64,000 bases of DNA from Chitinophagales bacterium (GTDB lineage Bacteria; Bacteroidota; Bacteroidia; Chitinophagales; Chitinophagaceae). Below, piece by piece: positions 1-7,927 of the stretch. The stretch covers positions 1 through 64,000 of the forward strand of contig JAAFIK010000025.1 of NCBI GenBank assembly GCA_013298665.1, written 5' to 3'. A model generated the notes under the pieces. The model made no database searches. It worked only from the letters and a program-made list of their open reading frames with translations, and was not told where the DNA came from. Made by a program: the position numbers and the translations under genes. How positions within the stretch are numbered: position 1 is the stretch's first letter; each line of letters opens with the position of its first letter.

Positions 1-33
1 ATGCAAGGGCCAGTGGTGCAGCGGGTAGTGTCT

Positions 34-190
34 CAAAATAGTTGGTATTCAGCCATAGTACCAAAATAAAACGCTGTCAGGCGGTGTTTCAGCAACCCCA
101 ACAACCTGCAAAGCACCAAAACGATTGTTTTGCCGCAACAAAAGCTCCGCTGATGCAGGTTTTTATGATTAGTGTATCAAAATAGTTGGT
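34..190. repeat. Direct repeat TCAAAATAGTTGGT, two copies
   Basis: The 14-mer TCAAAATAGTTGGT occurs at 34-47 and again at 177-190 in the same orientation, 143 bp apart, each copy preceded by GTGT plus one variable base. The function is unknown. It could be a regulator site or the remnant of a small duplication. Confidence 0.5.
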
Positions 191-266
191 GGTTGATGTG
201 TACAAGTTCATTGAAATACAGGTATTGAGTAGCATGATAAGAAGAGGCAGGTATCAGGAGGAGGCT

Positions 267-288
267 CAGTACTCGTTACCGAGTACTG
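267..288. repeat. Palindrome CAGTACTCG-TTAC-CGAGTACTG
   Basis: A perfect 9-bp inverted repeat with a four-base loop. It lies just past the end of the small minus-strand frame at 309-497, so it could fold in that transcript as a 3' hairpin. There is no T-tract on either side. Related GTACT palindromes sit at the 3' end of another minus-strand gene at 49043-49069. Confidence 0.55.
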
Positions 289-308
289 CGTCGGGGTCGT
301 CTTGAATC

Positions 309-497
309 TTATGCCGCGGGGTAATAACCCGTGGTGGCGGGCTTTGCCCGGCCATCTTGCGTCTCATATCCGGGGCTGTAGCAGGATGAGAAGGCGCGGG
401 TATCGGGAGAGTAATGACATACCCATTCATCCGGCAACGGGTTAAATACCATATTTTGGCAGTCCGGACACCCCTGTGTTGCCAGTTTGTCAGCCAT
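309..497 (-). CDS. Small cysteine-containing protein (62 aa), possibly frameshifted
   Basis: ATG at 497 opens a 62-aa frame with a CPDC motif near residues 10-13 and two later cysteines, suggesting a small metal-binding or redox protein. I do not recognise a family. Codon choice and composition look coding. The frame ends PATTGYYPAA, while the neighbouring -1/+1 frame continues into a coding-looking tail (HKIQDDPDAVLGNEY) that stops at 266. One indel would join them into a protein of about 77 aa. It is divergent from htpG and its 5' end overlaps the proposed htpG promoter. Confidence 0.35.
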   Translation of the reverse strand: MADKLATQGCPDCQNMVFNPLPDEWVCHYSPDTRAFSSCYSPGYETQDGRAKPATTGYYPAA

Positions 498-519
498 ACA
501 CCCAATGGCACTGCATTTG
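486..519 (+). promoter_or_regulatory. Candidate promoter of htpG
   Basis: TTTG at 486-489 and TGCATTTG at 512-519 are separated by 22 bp and resemble the Bacteroidota -33/-7 pair (TTTG and TAnnTTTG) with one mismatch in the -7 box. It would give a leader of about 20 nt before the ATG at 547. Confidence 0.4.
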
Positions 520-546
520 TAAACGCAGTACAAACAATAACCAAAT

Positions 547-2376
547 ATGCAAAAGGGAAATATCAGGGTACAGACGGAGAACATCTTTCCGATCATCAAG
601 AAATTTCTGTACAGCGACCACGAAATTTTTATCCGTGAATTGGTAAGTAATGCCATCGACGCCACACAAAAACTAAAAACCCTTTCTTCTATCGGCGAAG
701 CCAAGGGGGAGCTTGGCGAACTCAGGGTGGATATCCGTATCGACAAGGAGAAGAAAACCCTCACCATCAGCGACCGCGGGGTGGGTATGACTGCGGAAGA
801 AGTGGACAAATACCTCAACCAGGTGGCATTCAGCGGTGCTGAAGAGTTTCTTGAAAAATACAAAGGGCAGAACGAAAACAACATTATCGGTCATTTCGGC
901 CTGGGTTTCTACAGTTCCTTTATGGTGAGCGACAAAGTGGAAGTGGTGTCCCTGTCTTACCAGGAAAATAGTACTGCTGTACGCTGGGAATGTGACGGCA
1001 GTCCGGAATTTACCCTCGAAGAAACAACCCGTGAGAACCGTGGTACGGATATTATCCTCCACATCAATGAAGAAAGTGCAGAGTTTCTCGAAGCCAGCCG
1101 TATTGAAACCATGCTTAAAAAGTTTTGCCGTTTCCTGCCCGTGGCCATCTTTTTTGACGACAAACAGGTCAACAATACCAACCCGGCATGGATCAAAAAA
1201 CCATCGGAACTGACCGACGGGGATTATACCGCTTTTTATAAGGAACTCTATCCTTTCAGTGAAACGCCTCTGTTCTGGATACACCTTAATGTAGACTATC
1301 CATTCAACCTGACGGGTATACTTTATTTTCCGAAAATCAAGCAGAGTTTTGAGATACAGAAAGACAAAATACAACTCTATTGCAACCAGGTATTTGTAAC
1401 CGATGAGGTTAAAGACATTGTACCCGAGTTCCTGATGCTGCTGCATGGTGTGATTGACAGTCCGGATATCCCCCTTAACGTAAGCCGCAGCTATCTTCAG
1501 GGCGATCCGAATGTGAAAAAGATCAACAGCCACATCACAAAAAAAGTAGCCGATAAGCTGGAAGAGATTTTCAGGAACGACCGTAAGGGTTTTGAAGAGA
1601 AATGGGAAAGCCTCGGGCTTTTTGTGAAATACGGGATGATGACCGAAGACAAATTTCTTGACAAGGCCAATAAGTTCCTGATTATGGAAGCTTGTGCAAC
1701 CGGCGAAGACGCGCAACGCTTCTACACACTTGATGAATATAAAATAGCCACCGAAACGCTCCAGAAAAACAAAGCAGGTAAGCAGGTCATCATCTACTCC
1801 ACCAATCCTGTACAGCAGGATGCCTACATCCAGCAGGCTCAAGCCAAGGGCTATGTTGTGGTAAAGATGGAAACCATGGTGGATGCCGGTTTCCTCAACC
1901 AGATGGAAATGAAATGGGAGAATGTAAGTTTTACCCGCGTAGATGCCGATATTGCCGACAACCTGGTGGATAAACAGGAAGGTGGCGAAAGCGTATTGGG
2001 CAAAGAAGAAGAAGAAAAACTGAAAGAACTGTTCGGCAAACCCATGCCCGAGCTGAATGTAACTGTTGACATTAAAGGGTTGAGTACAGACGCGCCACCC
2101 GTGATAGCCACCCGTCCTGAATTTATGCGGCGGATGAAAGACATGGGTGCGATGCAGGGTGGTATGGGTGCATTTTATGCCAATATGCCCGATGAGGTTA
2201 CCCTCACGGTTAACGGCAATCATCCCATATACCGGAATATCCTGGCAGAAAGCGAAACGGCGAAACAGGAAAAACTGGTACAAAACCTGGCTGATCTGGC
2301 GCTGCTTTCGCAGGGATTGCTGAAGGGCAATAACCTGACCAGCTTTATCAACAGGAGCGTAGAGCTTATGGGCTGA
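547..2376 (+). CDS. htpG: Molecular chaperone HtpG (Hsp90)
   Basis: Cytoplasmic ATP-dependent Hsp90 chaperone of 609 aa, the usual bacterial length. The N-terminal GHKL ATPase motifs are intact: ELVSNAIDA (31-39, with Asn35 as the Mg-binding residue), DRGVGMT (76-82) and GHFGLGFYSSF (115-125). The middle domain and the C-terminal dimerisation region follow without interruption. The ATG at 547 gives MQKGNIRVQTENIF, a typical family start. The gene stands alone, with a candidate promoter just upstream and a strong terminator 33 bp after the stop. No CIRCE element was seen. Confidence 0.97.
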   Translation: MQKGNIRVQTENIFPIIKKFLYSDHEIFIRELVSNAIDATQKLKTLSSIGEAKGELGELRVDIRIDKEKKTLTISDRGVGMTAEEVDKYLNQVAFSGAEEFLEKYKGQNENNIIGHFGLGFYSSFMVSDKVEVVSLSYQENSTAVRWECDGSPEFTLEETTRENRGTDIILHINEESAEFLEASRIETMLKKFCRFLPVAIFFDDKQVNNTNPAWIKKPSELTDGDYTAFYKELYPFSETPLFWIHLNVDYPFNLTGILYFPKIKQSFEIQKDKIQLYCNQVFVTDEVKDIVPEFLMLLHGVIDSPDIPLNVSRSYLQGDPNVKKINSHITKKVADKLEEIFRNDRKGFEEKWESLGLFVKYGMMTEDKFLDKANKFLIMEACATGEDAQRFYTLDEYKIATETLQKNKAGKQVIIYSTNPVQQDAYIQQAQAKGYVVVKMETMVDAGFLNQMEMKWENVSFTRVDADIADNLVDKQEGGESVLGKEEEEKLKELFGKPMPELNVTVDIKGLSTDAPPVIATRPEFMRRMKDMGAMQGGMGAFYANMPDEVTLTVNGNHPIYRNILAESETAKQEKLVQNLADLALLSQGLLKGNNLTSFINRSVELMG

Positions 2377-2408
2377 TGATAAGCATACACGTTCAAAACA
2401 TATATCAT

Positions 2409-2448
2409 AAAGGGCTGTTCCTGATCCGGAACAGCCCTTTGATTTTTA
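2409..2448 (+). terminator. Rho-independent terminator after htpG
   Basis: A perfect 13-bp stem AAAGGGCTGTTCC/GGAACAGCCCTTT (2409-2421 and 2428-2440) with a six-base loop is followed by GATTTTT. It can also serve the convergent gene ending at 2477. Confidence 0.9.
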
Positions 2449-2476
2449 GCTACGCAATAATTGTTGTGAAGTACGA

Positions 2477-3202
2477 CTAATAGTTTGCAGCCAGCCAGCC
2501 ACCAAACTGACCATCGCGGCTGTTGACATACCCACGGTTATAAGGTACCCTGAAGGTAGAGCCGGGGTTGAAATAAGCCTCGGAAGTAGTGGCCAGATAT
2601 TCTGCCCTGTTGTACAATACATATTCCGAACGGGGATAAGCACTCCTGTTGTAAGCACTGATGTAATAATTGTTGACCGTGGCATTATTGAATCCGCCAC
2701 TGGTAAACCTGTCGTGCATATAGTGCATACATTCGTGGAAGATAACCGGGCCACCCAGGCCGGTATAATACATAAAGGCATTCAGGTCGGTGATATAGAC
2801 CTGCCCGCCCGTATAAAACAGGTTGGCCGGTACCCCTGAAATAACACCGCAATTGATCAGCACGGTTTGCATACGGCTGATGGTGGTAGCGGTTACACCT
2901 GAAGTAAAGATGAAGTCAATCTGGCTGTTCATCCTCGCTTTAACGCTTGCGCTGACCGTACCTACATAGTTGATACTGAACCCACGATAAACGGAAATGG
3001 CTTCGGTACGCGGGGTGGTACGGAAAGCTTCCACGATAGCCACACGTTCAGGTGTTAATGTGGTGTGGTCTTCCATCTCCTGGGCCGACAGTACCGGGGC
3101 TTGCTCCGGTGTTGCCACATCGGCCTTGCGGCAGGAGGTAAAGAAAAAGGTGATCGTTGCTGCCATGGCAAGGCCAAGGCGAATGGTTTGTTTTCGCATC
3201 AT
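2477..3202 (-). CDS. Lipoprotein with HExxH zinc-peptidase motif
   Basis: A 241-aa protein with a hydrophobic signal and a lipobox ending in FFFTSC (Cys24), so probably an envelope lipoprotein. HECMHYMHD at residues 156-164 is a zinc-binding HExxH signature preceded by GGPVIF, and Glu208 in YLATTSEAYF is placed like the third ligand of gluzincins. It resembles small putative zinc peptidases of the lethal-factor-like or M-family gluzincin type, but no specific family is assigned. Substrate unknown. It is a single gene convergent with htpG. The start is ATG-ATG at 3202/3199 with a hairpin in its leader. Confidence 0.75.
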   Translation of the reverse strand: MMRKQTIRLGLAMAATITFFFTSCRKADVATPEQAPVLSAQEMEDHTTLTPERVAIVEAFRTTPRTEAISVYRGFSINYVGTVSASVKARMNSQIDFIFTSGVTATTISRMQTVLINCGVISGVPANLFYTGGQVYITDLNAFMYYTGLGGPVIFHECMHYMHDRFTSGGFNNATVNNYYISAYNRSAYPRSEYVLYNRAEYLATTSEAYFNPGSTFRVPYNRGYVNSRDGQFGGWLAANY

Positions 3203-3220
3203 GTTGAAATTATAAAGGTT

Positions 3221-3247
3221 AAAAATTCCGGCAGCAATTACTGCCGG
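3221..3247 (-). terminator. Terminator-like hairpin in the leader of the HExxH lipoprotein gene
   Basis: Read on the minus strand, CCGGCAG-TAATTG-CTGCCGG is followed by AATTTTT, 18 nt before the ATG at 3202. It could stop read-through from upstream minus-strand transcription or act as an attenuator. It would have to be passed by transcripts of the gene itself unless they start inside it. Confidence 0.5.
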
Positions 3248-3445
3248 ATGTCAATACAATATTACTTTGCAATACCCCTACCCTGTTCCCTGCCCAGTAC
3301 ATTTATCTGACCGGAGAGTACTTTTTTTGTCATTTAAAAGGGTACAGGTGATTAATTTGGTGATATTTTTGTAATATGCAACAGGAAGATAAAGGCTGGA
3401 TGTGAAAAACCGGGATTGCTGACCGTGTGTTGTATCATTGCCGTA

Positions 3446-3474
3446 TTTGTGCAGGTAGGCCTATCTATCTTTAG
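3446..3474 (+). promoter_or_regulatory. Candidate promoter of the AraC-type gene
   Basis: TTTG (3446-3449) lies 16 bp upstream of TATCTTTAG (3466-3474), close to the Bacteroidota TAnnTTTG -7 box. The start codon follows 39 bp later. The rest of the 3203-3513 gap holds only the hairpin at 3221-3247. Confidence 0.4.
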
Positions 3475-3513
3475 CGTTAACTACTCAGATCATAACCATA
3501 CAGAACAACCACT

Positions 3514-4491
3514 ATGCTAAACTTCTGCTATGCTTTCCACGACCTGCAGCAATACCGCAATAGCCTGCTCGGGTTTCTCAACATCGCCGATACCGGCGAT
3601 ACCATTTATTATCCCCCCGGTATTGCTAAAGGCTTTTCCATTTTCCGGCAACTACAGCAGGGCATCTCTTTTCAGATCGTCAACTATACTGCCACAACAG
3701 ATATTTTATTTGACCGCCGGGCAGAAAGAGACGACGGGCTGCTCATTGTTTTTAAAAATATCAACGCTGTCATCAATGATGCAGTATTACCGAGCAGCAA
3801 TTTACCCGGCAGCGTGCAGGTGAGTACTACAGGGCAGCCCGAGCAGATATTATTACCGGCGGGTAAATCCATCAGGGCACTAAAGGTATACATCAGTAAA
3901 AAGAATTTAAGCCTGTTCCTCCGGAACGATCACCTGTTCAGCCTTTTCTCTGATTATATCGACAGTTCAGAAAACAGGAATAACCAGCGGCGGCTTAGTG
4001 TGGAACAATGTCAATGGTTCAATGAGGTTACCGGCACAGCACCGTGTAATGCCCTGGAAGAATGGCAGGTCAATGGCCGGGTTTACCTGTTGCTGGAAAG
4101 CTTTATCAGCAGTGTGTTTACCCGGCAGCCTGGTACAACGGCGCAGGTTGATGAGCAATACCGGCTGGTACGCATCGGCGAATACCTGAAATCGCATTAC
4201 CATGAAGCTTTTCCCGGGATTCAATGGCTCTGCCGGTATGCCTGCCTGTCGCGAACACGCCTGCTCAACCTGTTCAAAAAATTGTATGGCATAACCCCGG
4301 GAGAGTTTCACCAGCGAAACCGGCTGCGCATTGCTCACGACCTGCTGGCTTCGGGTGTTTATACCATATCAGAAATTGCAACATTACTGGAGTATAAGAA
4401 TTTCAGCAATTTCACCAGTTCATTTAAAAAAGAGTTTGGCTACCTGCCCAGTTGCCTGATTCCCTGCAGAAAGACCGATGAATCCCTCTGA
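3514..4491 (+). CDS. AraC/XylS-family transcriptional regulator
   Basis: A 325-aa protein. The C-terminal ~100 residues form the double helix-turn-helix domain: the first helix pair lies around IQWLCRYACLSRTRLLNLFK, followed by the conserved YGITPGEFHQRNRLRIAHDLL segment and the second HTH with ISEIATLLEYKNFSNFTSSF, then FKKEFGYLPS. The N-terminal ~200 residues are a putative sensor domain with no recognised family. The ligand is unknown. The gene is not in an operon: the upstream gene is divergent and the downstream gene is convergent. Whether it controls the sugar operon at 5.6 kb cannot be told from position alone. Confidence 0.9.
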   Translation: MLNFCYAFHDLQQYRNSLLGFLNIADTGDTIYYPPGIAKGFSIFRQLQQGISFQIVNYTATTDILFDRRAERDDGLLIVFKNINAVINDAVLPSSNLPGSVQVSTTGQPEQILLPAGKSIRALKVYISKKNLSLFLRNDHLFSLFSDYIDSSENRNNQRRLSVEQCQWFNEVTGTAPCNALEEWQVNGRVYLLLESFISSVFTRQPGTTAQVDEQYRLVRIGEYLKSHYHEAFPGIQWLCRYACLSRTRLLNLFKKLYGITPGEFHQRNRLRIAHDLLASGVYTISEIATLLEYKNFSNFTSSFKKEFGYLPSCLIPCRKTDESL

Positions 4492-4593
4492 CAGGTGGTA
4501 TCAGGGATATGGTCTGAAAAAGAAGGTTAGGTGTACCCGGGATTGGATAACATCTATATTTCCTGTAAACGAGCATACTAAAGCAACTCATCT

Positions 4594-5421
4594 TCACTCA
4601 CCGGTGAGCAGCCGCATCGCTGCCTTTTCGCTGCAATGCTGGTAGCGGGCATAGGCTTTGGCAGCCCGGTTGCGGATTTCTGCCGGGGTGGCATTGGAAA
4701 GATAGGCGTCAACAGCAGCATGCAGCGTGTAGGCTTCGGGGCTCATCAATCCCGTACTCCAAACGAGGGGGCGTGCCCGGGTAGAAGCGAGTAAAGGACC
4801 GAAATATTTCCGGCTGATGCAAGCCAGTATGATTGCATCGCGCTTTTTACCGTCTGTGTTGCCAAAAGTCGGAGGCAACGTAAAGTCCATCAACCCGTCA
4901 TGACCCGTATAAGCCACTAACCGGGCATTACCATGAATACCAATCGTTTTGCCCTCTGCCTGCAGGGTATCTTTCAACTGCCCGGCACAACTTTTCAAAA
5001 AGTCGTTTGTACAGGCTTTGATGTATTGGCCATCATAAGCATCGGCGATCAGGTAGCTCCCGCTACGCCGGTGCCGGAACACGAGCCGTTGCAGCCTGAT
5101 GCTGTCCAGCCGTTTGGTACGCAGCAATACCCAATCTGCACTGGCAGCAAAAAAAGTCCTGACGCCAAAAGCACAGCCCCAGTAAAGGTTATTGGCAGGA
5201 TCCTGCCCGTTGCCAATTTTGGCCGGCACGGGTACAATGCCCTGGTAACGGTTATCGCAGAGCGCCACGAGTACATGGATGGTGCGGATGCTGCTGTCAA
5301 AAGGCAAATATGCTGCCGGTTGAACCGTTGCAGGCGCATTGACCGGGGAAGATACGGCACGAGAACGCCCCTGGCAGGAGAAGAAAAACAGAACCGGTAT
5401 AATGCGGTACAGGAATGGCAT
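4594..5421 (-). CDS. Lipoprotein with caspase-like (clan CD) His/Cys pattern
   Basis: A 275-aa protein. The N-terminus (MPFLYRIIPVLFFFSC) is a short lipoprotein signal with the lipidated Cys at 16. A hydrophobic strand ending in YTGHDG (His174, Gly176) and a second one ending in DAIILACIS (Cys201) reproduce the strand-H-G and strand-A-C blocks of clan CD cysteine peptidases such as caspases, CHAT and gingipains. This assignment is inference from pattern only. The N-terminal region (IHVLVALCDNRYQGIVPVP, NNLYWGC) resembles a conserved Bacteroidota hypothetical protein. It is divergent from the MFS gene at 5632. No peptidase substrate or partner is apparent. Confidence 0.6.
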   Translation of the reverse strand: MPFLYRIIPVLFFFSCQGRSRAVSSPVNAPATVQPAAYLPFDSSIRTIHVLVALCDNRYQGIVPVPAKIGNGQDPANNLYWGCAFGVRTFFAASADWVLLRTKRLDSIRLQRLVFRHRRSGSYLIADAYDGQYIKACTNDFLKSCAGQLKDTLQAEGKTIGIHGNARLVAYTGHDGLMDFTLPPTFGNTDGKKRDAIILACISRKYFGPLLASTRARPLVWSTGLMSPEAYTLHAAVDAYLSNATPAEIRNRAAKAYARYQHCSEKAAMRLLTGE

Positions 5422-5631
5422 ATGGCAAAAGAATAGTTGTAAAAGAGAGACAAGATAAACCGGAAATCCATAAACAGCATCGCTGAGATGGGTTTTAACC
5501 CATATTTCACAGTAGCAAAATCTGGCTCAACCACTATTTTGGCGGGCAATACTCCGCAAACGTTTGCTGTTCAGCCAGTTATAAGATATCCTTATATTAC
5601 AGCGGGATTATATCCACTCAACGACTGTTAT

Positions 5632-6957
5632 ATGCATCTGACAAAACCACGGCTCAGCTTTTGGTCCATCATCAATATGAATGTGGGCTTTTTTGGTATC
5701 CAGTACAGTTTTGCCCTTCAGCAAAATGCGGTGAACCCGATTTATAAATTCCTGGGGGCTGAAAACGGAGATCTGCCCATTTTACAAATTGCCGGCCCTA
5801 TTACCGGATTGTTGATACAACCCATTATTGGCGCCATGAGCGACCGTACCTGGCATCCCCGTTGGGGCAGGCGAAAACCCTACTTCCTTACCGGTGCCAT
5901 TCTATGCAGTCTTTGTCTTTTTCTGTTTCCCTTCAGTTCTGCGCTGTGGATGGCGGTAGGCCTGCTCTGGATTCTTGATGCGGCCAATAATACCGCTATG
6001 GAACCCTACCGGGCATTTGTAGCAGATAAATTAGACAAATCACAACAACCCACGGGTTTTCTGGCCCAAAGTTTTTTTACCGGATTCGGGCAAACCCTCG
6101 CCACACTATCGCTTTTTCTTTTCCAGTTGATTCCTTTCTTTAACCGTAGTAACAGCAATAATATTCCCTATTGGGTGTTTGCCTCTTTCTTCTTCGGTGC
6201 CTTTTGCAGCATCACCAGCATCTGGTGGAGCATGAAAACAACACCCGAAATACCACCCACCCCGGAGGAATTACAGGAACTGAAAGGTAAGCCCAACAAC
6301 CTGTTTACGCCGTTTATCGAAATAGGACAGGCGCTCAGGCATATGCCTCCCAACATGTGGCGCCTTGGCCTGGTTTATCTTTTTCAATGGTTTGCACTTA
6401 AATGTTACTGGGATTATAAAGACCTAACCATCGCCAAATCAATTTTTAAAACCACCGATAACTCTGCCACAAATGCCATGTATAAGGAAGCAGTTGGCTG
6501 GGGCGGCCTCATCAGTGGCTGGACAAATATCATCACGTTTGTATTTGCATTCATATTGGTATGGTATGCCAAAAAGTACGGCGCAAAACTGGTACATGCC
6601 ATCTGCCTGCTGCTTGCAGCAATGGCGCTGCTCATCTTCCCGCACATAGAAAACAAGTACCTGGTATTTATTCCCCTTATCGGATTTGGGATTGCCTGGG
6701 CCAGTATGATGGGGGTACCCTATTTACTGGTGGTCAACAGCATCCCCAAAGAACGGTATGGGGTGTATATGGGCATCATCAATATGATGATTGTAATACC
6801 CATGTTTATCTACTCCCTTACTTTCGGAAAGATTTTCAACGGCATCCTCGGTAAGGAACCTGTCAATGCCATTTACTTCGGCGCAGTATTCTTAATCATT
6901 GCAGCGCTGCTGACTTTACGCATTAAAAAAGAAGACCCGGTTGCCCTGAACGGATAA
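5632..6957 (+). CDS. MFS sugar transporter, SLC45/sucrose-type
   Basis: Inner-membrane transporter of 441 aa with about 12 hydrophobic segments. The loop after the second or third helix carries MSDRTWHPRWGRRKPY, the DRxxxxxGRR/KP signature of GPH/SLC45-like sucrose and maltose:proton symporters. I start at ATG 5632 (MHLTKPRLSFW), because the frame upstream lacks coding character. It is the first gene of a tight operon: fructokinase follows after 11 bp, then the amylosucrase-like enzyme. The context makes sucrose the most likely substrate. A maltose-type disaccharide is the alternative. Confidence 0.88.
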   Translation: MHLTKPRLSFWSIINMNVGFFGIQYSFALQQNAVNPIYKFLGAENGDLPILQIAGPITGLLIQPIIGAMSDRTWHPRWGRRKPYFLTGAILCSLCLFLFPFSSALWMAVGLLWILDAANNTAMEPYRAFVADKLDKSQQPTGFLAQSFFTGFGQTLATLSLFLFQLIPFFNRSNSNNIPYWVFASFFFGAFCSITSIWWSMKTTPEIPPTPEELQELKGKPNNLFTPFIEIGQALRHMPPNMWRLGLVYLFQWFALKCYWDYKDLTIAKSIFKTTDNSATNAMYKEAVGWGGLISGWTNIITFVFAFILVWYAKKYGAKLVHAICLLLAAMALLIFPHIENKYLVFIPLIGFGIAWASMMGVPYLLVVNSIPKERYGVYMGIINMMIVIPMFIYSLTFGKIFNGILGKEPVNAIYFGAVFLIIAALLTLRIKKEDPVALNG

Positions 6958-6968
6958 AACCTCTGCTC

Positions 6969-7922
6969 ATGAATAAAATATTATGTATCGGCGAAGCCCT
7001 TATTGATATGATCTGTACAGATAAAGGCAGTTCATTGAGCCAGGGTAATCATTTTTTGAAGAAACCCGGTGGGGCTCCCACCAATGTGGCTGCAGCCATC
7101 GCTGCACTGGGCGGCCGTGTAGAGCTGGCCGCAAAAGTGGGCAACGACCCTTTCGGCCAGCAGTTGATTGATGTGATGAAGGGGTTTGGGGTATCTACCC
7201 GGTGGATGCTGCAGACCGATACCCATTTCACCACATTTGCCTTTGTATCGCTGATGGAAAACGGGGAAAGGGATTTTGTATTTAACCGCGGGGCGGACGG
7301 GCAACTCAGTGAAGCGGATACCAGCCCGATCAGTCTTACCGAATTTTCCATTGTCCATTTTGGTTCGGCTACAGGTTTCCTGCCCGGTCCGCTCCGGCAG
7401 GCTTACCGCACCATGCTCGACAATGCCATGCGTCACGGCCTCTTTATCAGTTTTGATCCCAACTACCGCCACCTGCTTTTCCCGGGTAATACACAAACAT
7501 TTACCGAGCAAAGCTGGTTCTTCCTGCAGCATTGTCATTTCTTTAAACTCAGTGATGAAGAAGCCATGCTCATTACCGGTGCGGCTTCAGTAAACGATGC
7601 CGCGGCAATACTGCTTGACAAAACCAATGCGGTCTTCGCCATCACCATTGGCAGCGATGGCACACTGCTTGGCCATAATGGCAGTATTCTGCAGGTACAA
7701 AGCATCCCTGTAACGCCTGTGGATACCACGGGCGCAGGAGACGCATTTACAGGTGCCGTTCTCTACCAGCTCAGCGACAAAACATTGGAAGCCATACATG
7801 CCATGGATACCAAAGCCTGGGTAAGCATCATCGCCAATGGCAACAAAGCAGGTGCGCGTACTTGTGAGTATATGGGTGCCATGGAAGCTTTTGTACACCT
7901 CAACAACCAGATTTTTAATTGA
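6969..7922 (+). CDS. PfkB-family sugar kinase, probable fructokinase
   Basis: A 317-aa cytoplasmic ribokinase/PfkB-fold kinase. Signature 1 is GGAPTNVAAAIAALGG near the N-terminus. Signature 2, DTTGAGDAFTGAVLYQL, holds the catalytic Asp and the anion hole GAGD. The N-terminal GEALIDMI is typical of fructokinases. In this operon it would phosphorylate the fructose released by the adjacent sucrose-cleaving enzyme. Its stop at 7920-7922 is 5 bp before the next ATG, so translation is likely coupled. Confidence 0.9.
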   Translation: MNKILCIGEALIDMICTDKGSSLSQGNHFLKKPGGAPTNVAAAIAALGGRVELAAKVGNDPFGQQLIDVMKGFGVSTRWMLQTDTHFTTFAFVSLMENGERDFVFNRGADGQLSEADTSPISLTEFSIVHFGSATGFLPGPLRQAYRTMLDNAMRHGLFISFDPNYRHLLFPGNTQTFTEQSWFFLQHCHFFKLSDEEAMLITGAASVNDAAAILLDKTNAVFAITIGSDGTLLGHNGSILQVQSIPVTPVDTTGAGDAFTGAVLYQLSDKTLEAIHAMDTKAWVSIIANGNKAGARTCEYMGAMEAFVHLNNQIFN

Positions 7923-7927
7923 GTACT

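Larger units (their letters stand above)
1..308. other. Intergenic stretch without a convincing gene
   Basis: No reading frame with coding character was found here. The stretch holds a 14-bp direct repeat (TCAAAATAGTTGGT at 34-47 and 177-190) and a 9-bp palindrome at 267-288. The minus-strand frame that ends at 266 has a coding-looking tail, which may be the displaced end of the small frame at 309-497. Confidence 0.5.

Noticed and set aside
673-2283. 536-codon minus-strand frame inside htpG
   Set aside because: It lies antisense to a full-length, motif-complete htpG, and its Phe/His-rich translation has no domain; a shadow of codon bias.
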